A stretch of DNA of 27,676 nt from a virus. The number at the start of each line of letters is the position of its first letter. Positions within the stretch are counted from its first letter, which is position 1. The stretch covers positions 1 to 27,676 of the IMG/VR virus record IMGVR_UViG_3300034684_000301; one strand, given 5' to 3'. Both the position numbers and the translations under genes were made by a program. Positions 1-6,313 of the stretch are shown in pieces. The notes beneath the pieces were generated by a model. The model saw nothing but the letters and a program-made list of their open reading frames with translations, searched no databases and had not been told where the DNA came from.

Positions 1-185
1 AGAGCCGCCACAGGAGAGCTGACGGACTGGTTACGAACGGGATAGATCCCCCTGCATCGTGAAAAAAAGCTCCACGACCTACACAGACAGTAGGGAATGG
101 AGCTCATTCGTGAGGTACCTGGCGGACTTTGAATAACTCTATTTTTCAATAAATTACACATTACCGGTATACAAACGGGCTACAT
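1..185. other. Left window edge, no complete gene
   Basis: No complete gene is present. On the + strand, frame 1 is open from the window edge to a TAG at 43-45 (last residues ELTDWLRTG), which could be the tail of an upstream gene, but 14 codons cannot prove it. The rest holds the leftward terminator described separately and an AT-rich stretch (about 120-185) between it and the repressor stop codon. I looked for a tRNA or attachment core and could not support one. Confidence 0.3.
62..104 (-). terminator. Intrinsic terminator of the leftward repressor transcript
   Basis: Read on the minus strand, a stem AGCTCCA/TGGAGCT (7 bp), a 3x3 internal loop, a second stem CCTAC/GTAGG (5 bp) and a 7-nt loop are followed immediately by seven T. 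It lies about 80 nt beyond the stop codon of the leftward repressor gene, the right place and direction to end that transcript. On the + strand no T-run follows. Confidence 0.75.
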
Positions 186-602
186 TTAATCATCTAATTC
201 CAACTTGTGTTTGCTAACCACATGTTCATCATTATTTTTTTTGCTGTAATTGAGACGCTGTAGTTCTAATCTCAATCGTTCATTTTCACGACAATAATTT
301 TCTAGCCTATCTAACAACAATTCAGGAGATTTATTTGCATCTTCATCTTTCTTCAGCATTTCCCCTCTCCCCAAAAGCAACCATTCTGAATTTATTCCGA
401 CATTATCAGCTATAGTTGCAATCACTTCTGCAGATGGGACTACTAATCGATAATTACCATCTTTATCTTTCTTACCTACAATATAACCTCTTATACTTCC
501 TTCGGTCATACCGATGGCATGTCCAAACCTTGACATGTTCCCTTTGAAAACATTATCAAGGATTAATTTTAATCTACTGGACAATTGGTGTTTATAATCC
601 AT
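186..602 (-). CDS. Phage repressor, Cro/CI-type HTH protein with C-terminal coiled coil
   Basis: This 138-residue protein is the probable lysogeny repressor. Residues about 24-43 form a helix-turn-helix (SRFGHAIGMTEGSIRGYIVG). Residues 74-82 read WLLLGRGEM, a signature common after the HTH in phage CI/C2-like repressors. Residues about 94-119 are leucine-rich and charged, a likely dimerising coiled coil. There is no S24 peptidase domain with Ser-Lys dyad, so RecA-stimulated self-cleavage is not expected and induction must work otherwise. It is the only gene clearly read leftward and is divergent from the early operon. Palindromes at 612-632 and 671-691 in the shared intergenic region are candidate operators. 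The assignment as repressor is strong by position and domain; target sites are inferred. Confidence 0.85.
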   Translation of the reverse strand: MDYKHQLSSRLKLILDNVFKGNMSRFGHAIGMTEGSIRGYIVGKKDKDGNYRLVVPSAEVIATIADNVGINSEWLLLGRGEMLKKDEDANKSPELLLDRLENYCRENERLRLELQRLNYSKKNNDEHVVSKHKLELDD

Positions 603-611
603 TTATAAAAT

Positions 612-632
612 AATCGTAAATTTATTACGATT
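612..632. promoter_or_regulatory. Candidate repressor operator, palindrome AATCGTAA-N5-TTACGATT
   Basis: A perfect 8-bp dyad with a 5-bp centre lies 10 bp upstream of the repressor ATG (602). A third similar half-site (TTCGTAA) occurs near 647-653. The dyad touches the T-rich -33 box of the rightward early promoter (631-640), so a bound protein could block early transcription and act on the repressor leader. Which protein binds is inferred. Confidence 0.5.
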
Positions 633-667
633 TTTCTTTGATTATTCGTAATATATTCTGATATTTG
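631..667 (+). promoter_or_regulatory. Early rightward promoter (TTTG-N19-GATATTTG)
   Basis: TTTTTCTTTG at 631-640 is followed after 17 nt by CTGATATTTG (658-667). This gives TTTG-N19-GATATTTG, one mismatch from the Bacteroides-type TTTG-N19/21-TAnnTTTG. The same two boxes with the same 17-nt spacing recur at 15152 and 16264, and 16 bases (CTGATATTTGCACTGT) are identical to 16291-16306. A start near 674 would lie inside the palindrome at 671-691. It should drive the operon beginning at 749. Confidence 0.65.
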
Positions 668-670
668 CAC

Positions 671-691
671 TGTACCGATTCTATCGGTACA
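671..691. promoter_or_regulatory. Candidate operator palindrome TGTACCGAT-N3-ATCGGTACA
   Basis: A perfect 9-bp inverted repeat with a 3-bp centre sits just downstream of the early -7 box and touches the -7 box of the opposing promoter (690-697). A protein bound here would cover both start regions, the classic place for a lysogeny switch operator. It may serve the repressor or the Cro-like protein at 749. Confidence 0.6.
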
Positions 692-697
692 AATGTA
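690..697 (-). promoter_or_regulatory. Repressor promoter -7 box (TACATTTG on the minus strand)
   Basis: The minus strand reads TACATTTG, an exact TAnnTTTG match, about 90 bp upstream of the repressor start codon. No good TTTG -33 box is visible at the usual distance further right, so the promoter is supported by one element only. Confidence 0.45.
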
Positions 698-748
698 CGT
701 TTTTTCCGAACATTTCTAAATAGTTCATATTGACTAATTTTTATTGCA

Positions 749-982
749 ATGACGAAAAAGAAAAAAAACATTCATTCTTTCAAACGGGGTTATTCTCAGA
801 TCCCATACAAGGATCTTAAAAAGGTCAAGACTGAAATTATGGATGCCTTATCAATTACCAGCAGATCGCAATGGTATGAAAGGTTATGGGGCAATGTAGT
901 TCCTAATGTAGAAGAGAAAAATGCAATCGAGCAGGTATTTACAAAGTACAAAGTAAAAAAAACAGAAATATGGGGGAATTGA
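749..982 (+). CDS. Small Cro-like / HTH DNA-binding protein, first early gene
   Basis: This 77-residue protein is basic at the N terminus (TKKKK). Residues about 20-70 (VKTEIMDALSITSRSQWYER, then VPNVEEKNAIEQVFTKYKV) resemble a compact helix-turn-helix of the type common in small Bacteroidales regulators. It is the first gene to the right of the divergent promoter region, where a Cro- or CII-type switch protein is expected. The ATG at 749 is about 75 nt after the predicted transcription start. The next gene begins 1 nt after its stop codon. The fold is suggested by pattern only, and no family name can be given with certainty. Confidence 0.6.
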   Translation: MTKKKKNIHSFKRGYSQIPYKDLKKVKTEIMDALSITSRSQWYERLWGNVVPNVEEKNAIEQVFTKYKVKKTEIWGN

Positions 983-983
983 T

Positions 984-1370
984 ATGAATCCAACAGCAAA
1001 GTTGACAAAAAGAGAACAGGAGGTTGGGGAACTTATTGCCTGGGGAGCTTGCAAGAAAATGGTTTCCGAAAGACTGTACATCTCAATCCATACTGTAGAG
1101 AATCATGTTCGTAATATTTTTTCAAAAACAGAATGTAGGAGTGCAAATGAATTTTCAGCCTGGTATTTCTGTACACACTTCAACATCAGTATGGAATTAT
1201 CTCCACTGAAAAACATTGTTGCAGTACTTCTCCTCTCCATCTATTTATCTGGAGATTTTACTCAAAGCTTTGATCTATTCACTCGCAGTAAGTATGCCAG
1301 ACGAACAAACTTAACAGAAAGAATTAGGCATAGATCTCGCAGAGATGACTTTGAACTTGATTATTGCTAA
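984..1370 (+). CDS. LuxR/GerE-type helix-turn-helix regulator, short form
   Basis: Residues 7-62 form a GerE/LuxR DNA-binding domain: LTKREQEVGELIAWGACKK, then the recognition-helix region SIHTVENHVRNIFSKTECRS. There is no receiver or ligand-binding domain in front of it. Residues about 76-90 (KNIVAVLLLSIYLSG) are hydrophobic and may form a membrane segment or a buried helix, and the tail is Arg-rich. Short LuxR-like proteins with this layout are frequent in the early regions of Bacteroidales phages and mobile elements. It probably controls phage transcription; activation of later operons is possible but is inference. Confidence 0.75.
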   Translation: MNPTAKLTKREQEVGELIAWGACKKMVSERLYISIHTVENHVRNIFSKTECRSANEFSAWYFCTHFNISMELSPLKNIVAVLLLSIYLSGDFTQSFDLFTRSKYARRTNLTERIRHRSRRDDFELDYC

Positions 1371-1374
1371 TGCT

Positions 1375-1677
1375 ATGATTGAAATGCTTTTCAACCGATT
1401 ATTTGATCAACAAGAGCGAGAAAAGATCAGATCACGAACACGGTCTGAACCAACTGAAACAGCACGCAAAGCATGGATCCTCTTTGCTTATATGAATGAC
1501 TACAGTATTTACGACATTGCCTGGTGCACTTCAAAAAACATTCGACAGGTGAGATACTTGCTCTCCAAAGCAGAGGATCTATTTAGTATAAATGACAAGG
1601 AATTACATAGATACATAAAAAGGTATGAAAGAACAATGGCTCAACCTGGTGGAACAAATTCAGAAATTGATAGATGA
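1375..1677 (+). CDS. Small protein resembling DnaA C-terminal (domain IV) fold
   Basis: From the ATG at 1375, just after the upstream stop codon, this is a 100-residue protein. The region ARKAWILFAYMNDYSIYDIAW, followed by CTSKNIRQVRYLLSKAEDL, follows the helical pattern of DnaA domain IV (helix, YSxxxIA, then the DHxTV-type loop and helix). The DHTTV signature is not conserved: NIRQV stands in its place. Such stand-alone proteins occur in Bacteroidales phages and may bind origin repeats. The ORF can be extended upstream to 1345, but that would overlap the previous gene. Function is tentative. Confidence 0.5.
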   Translation: MIEMLFNRLFDQQEREKIRSRTRSEPTETARKAWILFAYMNDYSIYDIAWCTSKNIRQVRYLLSKAEDLFSINDKELHRYIKRYERTMAQPGGTNSEIDR

Positions 1678-2110
1678 CAATGCAGCAGTAATTAATGGTC
1701 TTAGAAATGGACCGGATGTGAAAAAAATCAGAAAGAATTTCGAACGTAGTGTAAAAATCCTGGGCAAACAAATCGAAGAGTTTAGCATGTTCGTGCCAGA
1801 TCCGGAAGCTGATGAGATTGAATTACCGTTTAAAACCCCAGAATTCGAATCTTCATGGAGGGAATATAAAGAATTCCTTCATCAGGTTTTCGGTATTGTT
1901 CTGGTACCTGTTGAAGAAAAAAGGAGGTTAAAGAAACTTTACAATATCTCGAAAAAAAATGAAGAACGGGCACTTGAGTATATTGACTTTTACATCTGCA
2001 GCCGATACAAATCAGTTTTCTTGCCCAAAGACTTTCAACTTAACAGTGAAGAGGAAATAGAAGAAAAATTACCAGAACATAGTTTTACTCTCAAAAAAAC
2101 AACAATTTAA
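1625..2110 (+). CDS. Early protein of unknown function
   Basis: This 161-residue protein is charged and mostly helical, with no family I recognise. It begins with a helical stretch (EQWLNLVEQIQKLIDDN), has an acidic centre (PDPEADEIELPF) and an acidic stretch near the C terminus (NSEEEIEEKLPE). The ATG at 1625 overlaps the previous gene by about 50 nt, and no better in-frame Met lies nearby. It lies in the tightly packed early operon, so a role in early takeover or replication is likely but unproven. Confidence 0.6.
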   Translation: MKEQWLNLVEQIQKLIDDNAAVINGLRNGPDVKKIRKNFERSVKILGKQIEEFSMFVPDPEADEIELPFKTPEFESSWREYKEFLHQVFGIVLVPVEEKRRLKKLYNISKKNEERALEYIDFYICSRYKSVFLPKDFQLNSEEEIEEKLPEHSFTLKKTTI

Positions 2111-2120
2111 TTTCAACATC

Positions 2121-2399
2121 ATGCTTAAACAGATTGAAAAGGAAACACACGTCTTTTTAAAAGATGAAGGCAGCTTTACAAGCATTTCAAAAAGAAAAAT
2201 GAAAGGTGTATATCAGGTATATACATCAAAGAAGATCACTCCATTGATGGCAGATCAAATTGACCAGTTATTCAAGGCGAACATGCGTGTTCAGAGAATA
2301 AATTTTGATCAGGGATTCATCTTGGTAAAACTACTTGAAGGATCTTCTTATCATGATATTGTTAGAGCAATCAAAACTGTGCTGTATGGGCAAAGTTAA
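2121..2399 (+). CDS. Early protein of unknown function
   Basis: This 92-residue protein has no recognised family. Two alternating hydrophobic/charged stretches (KGVYQVYTSKKITPLMADQI and MRVQRINFDQGFILVKLLEG) suggest a small alpha/beta fold. It begins 10 nt after the previous stop codon and overlaps the start of the next small ORF by 14 nt, in keeping with one early operon. Confidence 0.55.
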   Translation: MLKQIEKETHVFLKDEGSFTSISKRKMKGVYQVYTSKKITPLMADQIDQLFKANMRVQRINFDQGFILVKLLEGSSYHDIVRAIKTVLYGQS

Positions 2400-2496
2400 A
2401 TCACTCTTAAACGAAGATACAATCTTTGTTACCATGCAAGAAAAAATAGATACACTATTCACACTAAACAAAGAACTGTGTATCGTGGTAGTGTGA
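2386..2496 (+). CDS. 36-residue small ORF in the early operon
   Basis: This short ORF (MGKVKSLLNEDTIFVTMQEK, then 16 more residues ending in LCIVVV) starts inside the last codons of the preceding gene and fills most of a gap that would otherwise be about 160 nt. Its sequence is amphipathic and protein-like, and the overlapping start fits the compact style of this operon. It has no recognised family, and its length alone does not prove expression. Confidence 0.4.
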   Translation: MGKVKSLLNEDTIFVTMQEKIDTLFTLNKELCIVVV

Positions 2497-2559
2497 TCAA
2501 TGAAAGTATTGAGTAAAATCCACAAACCTACGGTTTTTCCGTGAAATTAAAACTATTTC

Positions 2560-3165
2560 ATGACATCAAATAAATTACACACACAACTGCTTAACAGTTA
2601 CCCAAACTGGAGTGATTTCGTTAAATATCAAAGCCCTGAACAATTGATAGTAAATTACGATTTTGTTAGATCGATCTGGGACGTCTACGAAACATCTCCA
2701 ATTACGCTTAATCTATTGACAGAAGTTTATCCTCTTAAACAAACTTATGCAGGTTATGAGTATTTGGATCAATGGCTACGCTACCTCAATGATTTTCTAA
2801 ACATCAGTAAAGGATTACAAACACAATACATTAAACAATTGTCATACATGCTTTACGCAAAGTACAATCATTTTCGATTGTCTGATCTCAAACTGCTATT
2901 TAATTATATTCTGGAAAGTAGATATGGTACATTCTATGGCAGTATAGATTCGCAACGCATAGTTACGAGCTTCTTTGAATACAATCGGGAAAGAGGAAAT
3001 GAATTTGAAAAAATTGAAGAAAAGAAGAGAGAGGAAGCCAAAAAAGCAGAAAAGGATTTGCCATACACTCCCCCCGATCTATCTAAATACCAAAACATCA
3101 GCAAACTAAACCAATTTGGAGTTCGGGCCATGGCTGAGGATATTTCAAATAGGAAAAAAATATGA
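2560..3165 (+). CDS. Early helical protein, probably DUF6633-like
   Basis: This 201-residue protein is rich in aromatic and hydrophobic helices through residue ~145. It contains KYNHFRLSDLKLLFNYILES followed by YGTFYGSIDSQRIVTSFFEY, a pattern I associate with the DUF6633-type proteins found next to replication genes of Bacteroidales phages and plasmids; this is from memory. Residues about 146-168 are a charged Glu/Lys helix, then a Pro-rich linker. The stop codon overlaps the next ATG (ATGA). A replication accessory role is possible, by neighbourhood only. Confidence 0.55.
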   Translation: MTSNKLHTQLLNSYPNWSDFVKYQSPEQLIVNYDFVRSIWDVYETSPITLNLLTEVYPLKQTYAGYEYLDQWLRYLNDFLNISKGLQTQYIKQLSYMLYAKYNHFRLSDLKLLFNYILESRYGTFYGSIDSQRIVTSFFEYNRERGNEFEKIEEKKREEAKKAEKDLPYTPPDLSKYQNISKLNQFGVRAMAEDISNRKKI

Positions 3166-3458
3166 AATTTTTCATCTCTTTTCATAGTGAATATGTTCCT
3201 GGCATGTATGAGGACTGTCCAAAACCATATATACTGCATGTCATGTTGAAAAGACTGAATAATCAAATCATTTCATGTGGAGAATTTTATAATACATTAA
3301 GGCGAATCAGATACCTGGTTGATGAAATTGATAACCAATACTGGGGTAACAGCCGAACTGTTATCAATATTGAGTTTCATCCAGAGGAAGAAGAACATTT
3401 AATAGAATTCAGCTTCTCATATTATCTCGGAACTATAATAGCAAAACAAATCAATTGA
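3162..3458 (+). CDS. Small early protein of unknown function
   Basis: This 98-residue protein starts by ATGA overlap with the upstream gene and ends by the same kind of overlap with the downstream gene, so it is translated as part of the operon. It has an aromatic N-terminal half and a C-terminal beta-like stretch (VINIEFHPEEEEHLIEFSFS). No known motif is visible. Confidence 0.55.
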   Translation: MKFFISFHSEYVPGMYEDCPKPYILHVMLKRLNNQIISCGEFYNTLRRIRYLVDEIDNQYWGNSRTVINIEFHPEEEEHLIEFSFSYYLGTIIAKQIN

Positions 3459-3682
3459 TGTACAACAAAGGTATGACAGATATAAATGAAAAAACGGGGA
3501 TGTGTAAAATCTGTGGATGCACATGGGATAATGCATGCTTCCATCCAGATTTCGGAACATGCTGGTGGATAAATGAAGAAGAAACAATTTGCTCTCATTG
3601 TAGCATCCCAGAAATTAGAGACAGCGAAGAAACAGAACATTATAACATGGATTCAACTGAATACGAAAATGACAACAATTAA
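3458..3682 (+). CDS. Small cysteine-rich zinc-ribbon-like protein
   Basis: This 74-residue protein contains seven cysteines in its first 50 residues: CKICGC (16-21), C27, C35 and CSHC (45-48), with WDNACFHPDFGTCWW between. The pattern C-x2-C-x-C-x5-C ... C-W-W ... C-x2-C matches the small CxxCGCTxxxAC...CWW...C..C proteins common in phages and presumably binds zinc. The tail (49-74) is acidic and disordered. The ATG at 3458 overlaps the upstream TGA; a second ATG at 3473 would also keep every cysteine. The 3' end overlaps the primase/helicase start. Confidence 0.65.
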   Translation: MYNKGMTDINEKTGMCKICGCTWDNACFHPDFGTCWWINEEETICSHCSIPEIRDSEETEHYNMDSTEYENDNN

Positions 3683-4928
3683 ACTCCCTGAAATAACGTC
3701 CAATAGCCTACAATTCGTTGATGATAGGATCCAGGATATTGTGGATACAATCAACGAAGCGTTTATAGTAAAAACATCATGCCTGGATCCTGCTAAATTT
3801 TCAATTGAGAGCAAAGACAAAAACAGGTACCGGTATACTCCAACAATAGACACCCTATATCTTTACCTAAAAGGTATTGGGAAAACAATATCAAGAACCG
3901 ACCTGAGGATAATTCTCAGAGATCAAAATTATTTTGAGCAGGAAAATCCGGTGATAAACTATTTCAATAGCATCCGAGGAACCTACAAGGGTGAAAGTCA
4001 CATCGACAAACTATGTGAACATATCACACCGCGTGTATTCGATCATGAACCGGATTATTACCGTGAAAGAATGAATAAGATCATACGTAAGTGGATGGTG
4101 GCAAGCGTTGCTCAATGGATAGATGCGATTCCGAACTCTATAGCACTCGGTTTTATTTCAATGGAGGAATATATCGGCAAAACATTTTTAACGCGATATT
4201 TCCTGCCAAAAGAGCTGGAATCATACTATGTACAGCCGGAGAATGATAGCAAGTTTTCCCTTTCTGATGTGTTCACCAGGTACCTGATCGTTTGCTTTGA
4301 TGACCTGGTTGGTATTAACAAAGGCACCGCTCGTATTGAAGAGTTCAAAAAATACACCCGTTCAAGGATGATCCTTGTGCAGCGCAGGAACGACGAGTAT
4401 CCGGTAGAACAACCACGTGTAGCTGTTCCCATGTTTACGGCCAACAGGACCGCGGAAATGGGTGGCTTTCTTTCTCAAATCCATGGTACCAGTCGTTTCG
4501 GTACAATAGAAGTTGAGAAAATTGATAAACGGTATTCACAAAGGGTTAAAGTTGATCAGATGTGGGCCGAAGCACTTATGCTTTATGAAAATACCGATTT
4601 TGACGCACATTACAGTGACGAAGAGATTCAGGAACTACAGGAGTACAACCAGAGATACATGATCCAAACCGATGAAGAAAAATACATCAGGCTTTATGTT
4701 TCCACTCCAGATCCAAATGATGACGTTGATGATTCTGAATGGTTGACAGCAAGTGAAATCCTATCACACCTGAGAAGGAACCGGAAGATCCTCTCCGGCG
4801 ACTTGATTCGAATAACTCCCCAAAACATCGGTAAAGCTTTGACATCAATTGGTTTCACAAAAGAATCAAAGCGTGTAACATCCAAATCATACCCCGAATA
4901 TAGATATCATGTTAGGTTTAATTTTTAA
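3669..4928 (+). CDS. VapE-like (virulence-associated E) primase/helicase
   Basis: This is the replication protein of the element, 419 residues from the ATG at 3669. That start fits the overlapping gene style; the frame is open further upstream to 3573 but that would run through the zinc-ribbon gene. The layout follows the VapE/DUF3874 family: an N-terminal region, a P-loop ATPase core with GKT at residues 170-172, a Walker-B-like stretch LIVCFDDL with D211-D212, an arginine-rich segment (FKKYTRSRMILVQRR), and a C-terminal winged-helix-like domain (WLTASEILSHLRRNRK ... NIGKALTSIGF). The Walker A motif is unusual: the first glycine is replaced by Met (MEEYIGKT), so ATP binding may be weakened. 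It is followed by an AT-rich repeat region that may be its origin. Confidence 0.7.
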   Translation: MTTIKLPEITSNSLQFVDDRIQDIVDTINEAFIVKTSCLDPAKFSIESKDKNRYRYTPTIDTLYLYLKGIGKTISRTDLRIILRDQNYFEQENPVINYFNSIRGTYKGESHIDKLCEHITPRVFDHEPDYYRERMNKIIRKWMVASVAQWIDAIPNSIALGFISMEEYIGKTFLTRYFLPKELESYYVQPENDSKFSLSDVFTRYLIVCFDDLVGINKGTARIEEFKKYTRSRMILVQRRNDEYPVEQPRVAVPMFTANRTAEMGGFLSQIHGTSRFGTIEVEKIDKRYSQRVKVDQMWAEALMLYENTDFDAHYSDEEIQELQEYNQRYMIQTDEEKYIRLYVSTPDPNDDVDDSEWLTASEILSHLRRNRKILSGDLIRITPQNIGKALTSIGFTKESKRVTSKSYPEYRYHVRFNF

Positions 4929-5272
4929 TATATACGCATATATGGGTGCACATGGTCGCGATATAAGTATAATATATTTATTATTAGTTAGTTATAGTAT
5001 TATATATTTTTTTTATGCATGTAGAAATATTTTTTTTCAAAAATGCCTACTACCTACTACAAACTATTTCAAATCATCTCCTGTAAAGGTTTTGATATGT
5101 AGTAGGCTGTTTTCAGAGCCTACTACAAAGTTACTACAAATTGAAGGATCAAAACTTGACAAACTACATTTAATTGACTATATTTCTGATATTTATACCC
5201 ATTGTAGTGTGTAGTAGGTTTTTTTAGATCTAGATTTTTTATTTTTTTATTTACCATAAAATTCAATATAAA
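4929..5272. repeat. Iteron-like non-coding region, candidate replication origin
   Basis: These 344 bases carry no credible gene. The left part (about 4920-5040) is extremely AT-rich, like a DNA-unwinding element. The right part repeats the core CTACTACA in both orientations: CCTACTAC at 5047, CCTACTACAAA at 5053 and 5119, TTACTACAAA at 5131, and TGTAGTAGG reversed at 5098 and 5210, with weaker copies near 5163 and 5202. Two copies form a perfect 11-bp hairpin, TGTAGTAGGCT/AGCCTACTACA with an 8-nt loop (5098-5127). Iterons plus an AT-rich block directly behind a primase/helicase gene are typical of an origin. The function is inferred. Confidence 0.5.
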
Positions 5273-5728
5273 ATGAGCAATTTCTGTATTTACCTAAAGG
5301 TTGAGCCTTACCTGAAACATTTTCTCGAAAACGCCTTTGGTGACCCGGTACAAGTAATGCGTGACAGTCCGGAATCACGCATTATCCGGCAATTCATTTC
5401 AAAAACACCGGAAGGAGAGTTGCCAGACCTTGGTGATGGCAGTAACTTACGTGTTGAGATCCCCTTCTTCAAGGAAGCCGATCCTCGCGTTTACAATTTC
5501 ATGGGAGAAAAGGCAAAAATTGCATTGATCGACAGCTTTGACCATATCCTGAAAGCATGTATGATGAAAGAGCTGGGTGCACTTGAAAATTATCGAAGGG
5601 GTGAGATATCAAAGCAGATTTATGCCTGGATGGAAAAACATGGAATACCTGAAGAGAACTGGTACACGATTTCACAGAAGTTTTACCGGCTTAGGAAAAA
5701 ATATCTTGAAAAAGAGGTGAAATTGTAA
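5273..5728 (+). CDS. Protein of unknown function between replication and late genes
   Basis: This 151-residue protein has an N-terminal half with beta character (LRVEIPFFKEADPRVYNFM) and a helical C-terminal half ending in ISKQIYAWMEKHGIPEENWY and a basic helix (FYRLRKKYLEK) that could be a DNA-binding helix-turn-helix. Its place, after the putative origin and before the late operons, is where phages often keep a late-gene activator, so it is one candidate for the protein that recognises the late promoters. No family is recognised and the regulator role is speculation. Confidence 0.55.
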   Translation: MSNFCIYLKVEPYLKHFLENAFGDPVQVMRDSPESRIIRQFISKTPEGELPDLGDGSNLRVEIPFFKEADPRVYNFMGEKAKIALIDSFDHILKACMMKELGALENYRRGEISKQIYAWMEKHGIPEENWYTISQKFYRLRKKYLEKEVKL

Positions 5729-5801
5729 CTTTTTTTATCGAGTTATCGCCCCATTTCAAAAGAACTAAAACAATGTAAATTAATTAAATAACTGAAATAT
5801 T

Positions 5802-6245
5802 ATGAATGATAAAAATTTACCGGGATTCATTGCCGTCGGTTATTGCAAATCATCAAATTTGCAACCTGATGTTCTGGATATTTATGATGAAGATGACAGG
5901 ATGAAAATTTATGGTTCGCTTATCAATATTCCTATTGTTGGCATGGGTTCAATGAGCGTGTCGAGTGAAGAAATTAAAGGGTCCACAGTTTACAACCTGA
6001 AATCCTCATTCCAGATATGTGCAGATGATGAAGATGCCAAAAAAATTTGCTCCATACTTAGGGAAAACATTTATGCATTCATCTTTGAAACGGTTGATCG
6101 TAACAAAATGCTTGTTGGCACTCACGAAAAACCATACCCAGTCGTAACATATCAATATATGAATGAAAATTCACCGACCGGAAAACGTGGATACTTTGTT
6201 GAGATAACCTATCAAAACACTCATTCTGTAATACTTTTGGAATAA
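5802..6245 (+). CDS. Protein of unknown function, possibly structural
   Basis: This 147-residue protein has no family I recognise. It looks beta-rich (GFIAVGYCKS, SLINIPIVGMGSMSVSSEE, GYFVEITYQNTHSVILLE), a style common in small virion or baseplate proteins. It ends just before a terminator hairpin and the head protease gene. No signal peptide or membrane segment is seen. Confidence 0.5.
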   Translation: MNDKNLPGFIAVGYCKSSNLQPDVLDIYDEDDRMKIYGSLINIPIVGMGSMSVSSEEIKGSTVYNLKSSFQICADDEDAKKICSILRENIYAFIFETVDRNKMLVGTHEKPYPVVTYQYMNENSPTGKRGYFVEITYQNTHSVILLE

Positions 6246-6250
6246 ATTGC

Positions 6251-6286
6251 AGTCTTTTTATGCCATCCTTAATATTTGTAACGTTG
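6251..6286 (+). promoter_or_regulatory. Candidate late promoter E, variant boxes
   Basis: AGTCTTTTTA (6251-6260) is followed by exactly 18 nt and then TAACGTTG (6279-6286). Both boxes are near-matches to the late-promoter pattern TGTCTTTTTT-N18-TAnnTTTG found in front of three other late units. Here the -7 box overlaps the left arm of the terminator hairpin, so a transcript starting about 7 nt later would not contain the full hairpin. Confidence 0.4.
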
Positions 6287-6313
6287 CATTGAATTTTTAA
6301 TGCAACGTTTTTT
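6280..6313 (+). terminator. Intrinsic terminator abutting the head protease start codon
   Basis: A perfect 11-bp stem AACGTTGCATT/AATGCAACGTT with an 8-nt loop is followed by six T, and the protease ATG begins at the very next base. It should end the transcript of the preceding genes and so insulate the late protease-capsid unit. Confidence 0.75.

Noticed and set aside
1-185. tRNA, tmRNA or attachment site at the left edge
   Set aside because: The only clear fold is a terminator hairpin on the minus strand; no cloverleaf, CCA end or duplicated core is visible within the window.
4909-5214. 101-codon ORF overlapping the end of the primase/helicase gene
   Set aside because: It is made of AT-rich low-complexity DNA and the CTACTACA repeats, has no protein-like pattern, and sits in the candidate origin.
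749-5728. Mu-like transposable phage early region
   Set aside because: No transposase A/B, Gam or Mor proteins are present; the replication gene is VapE-like.
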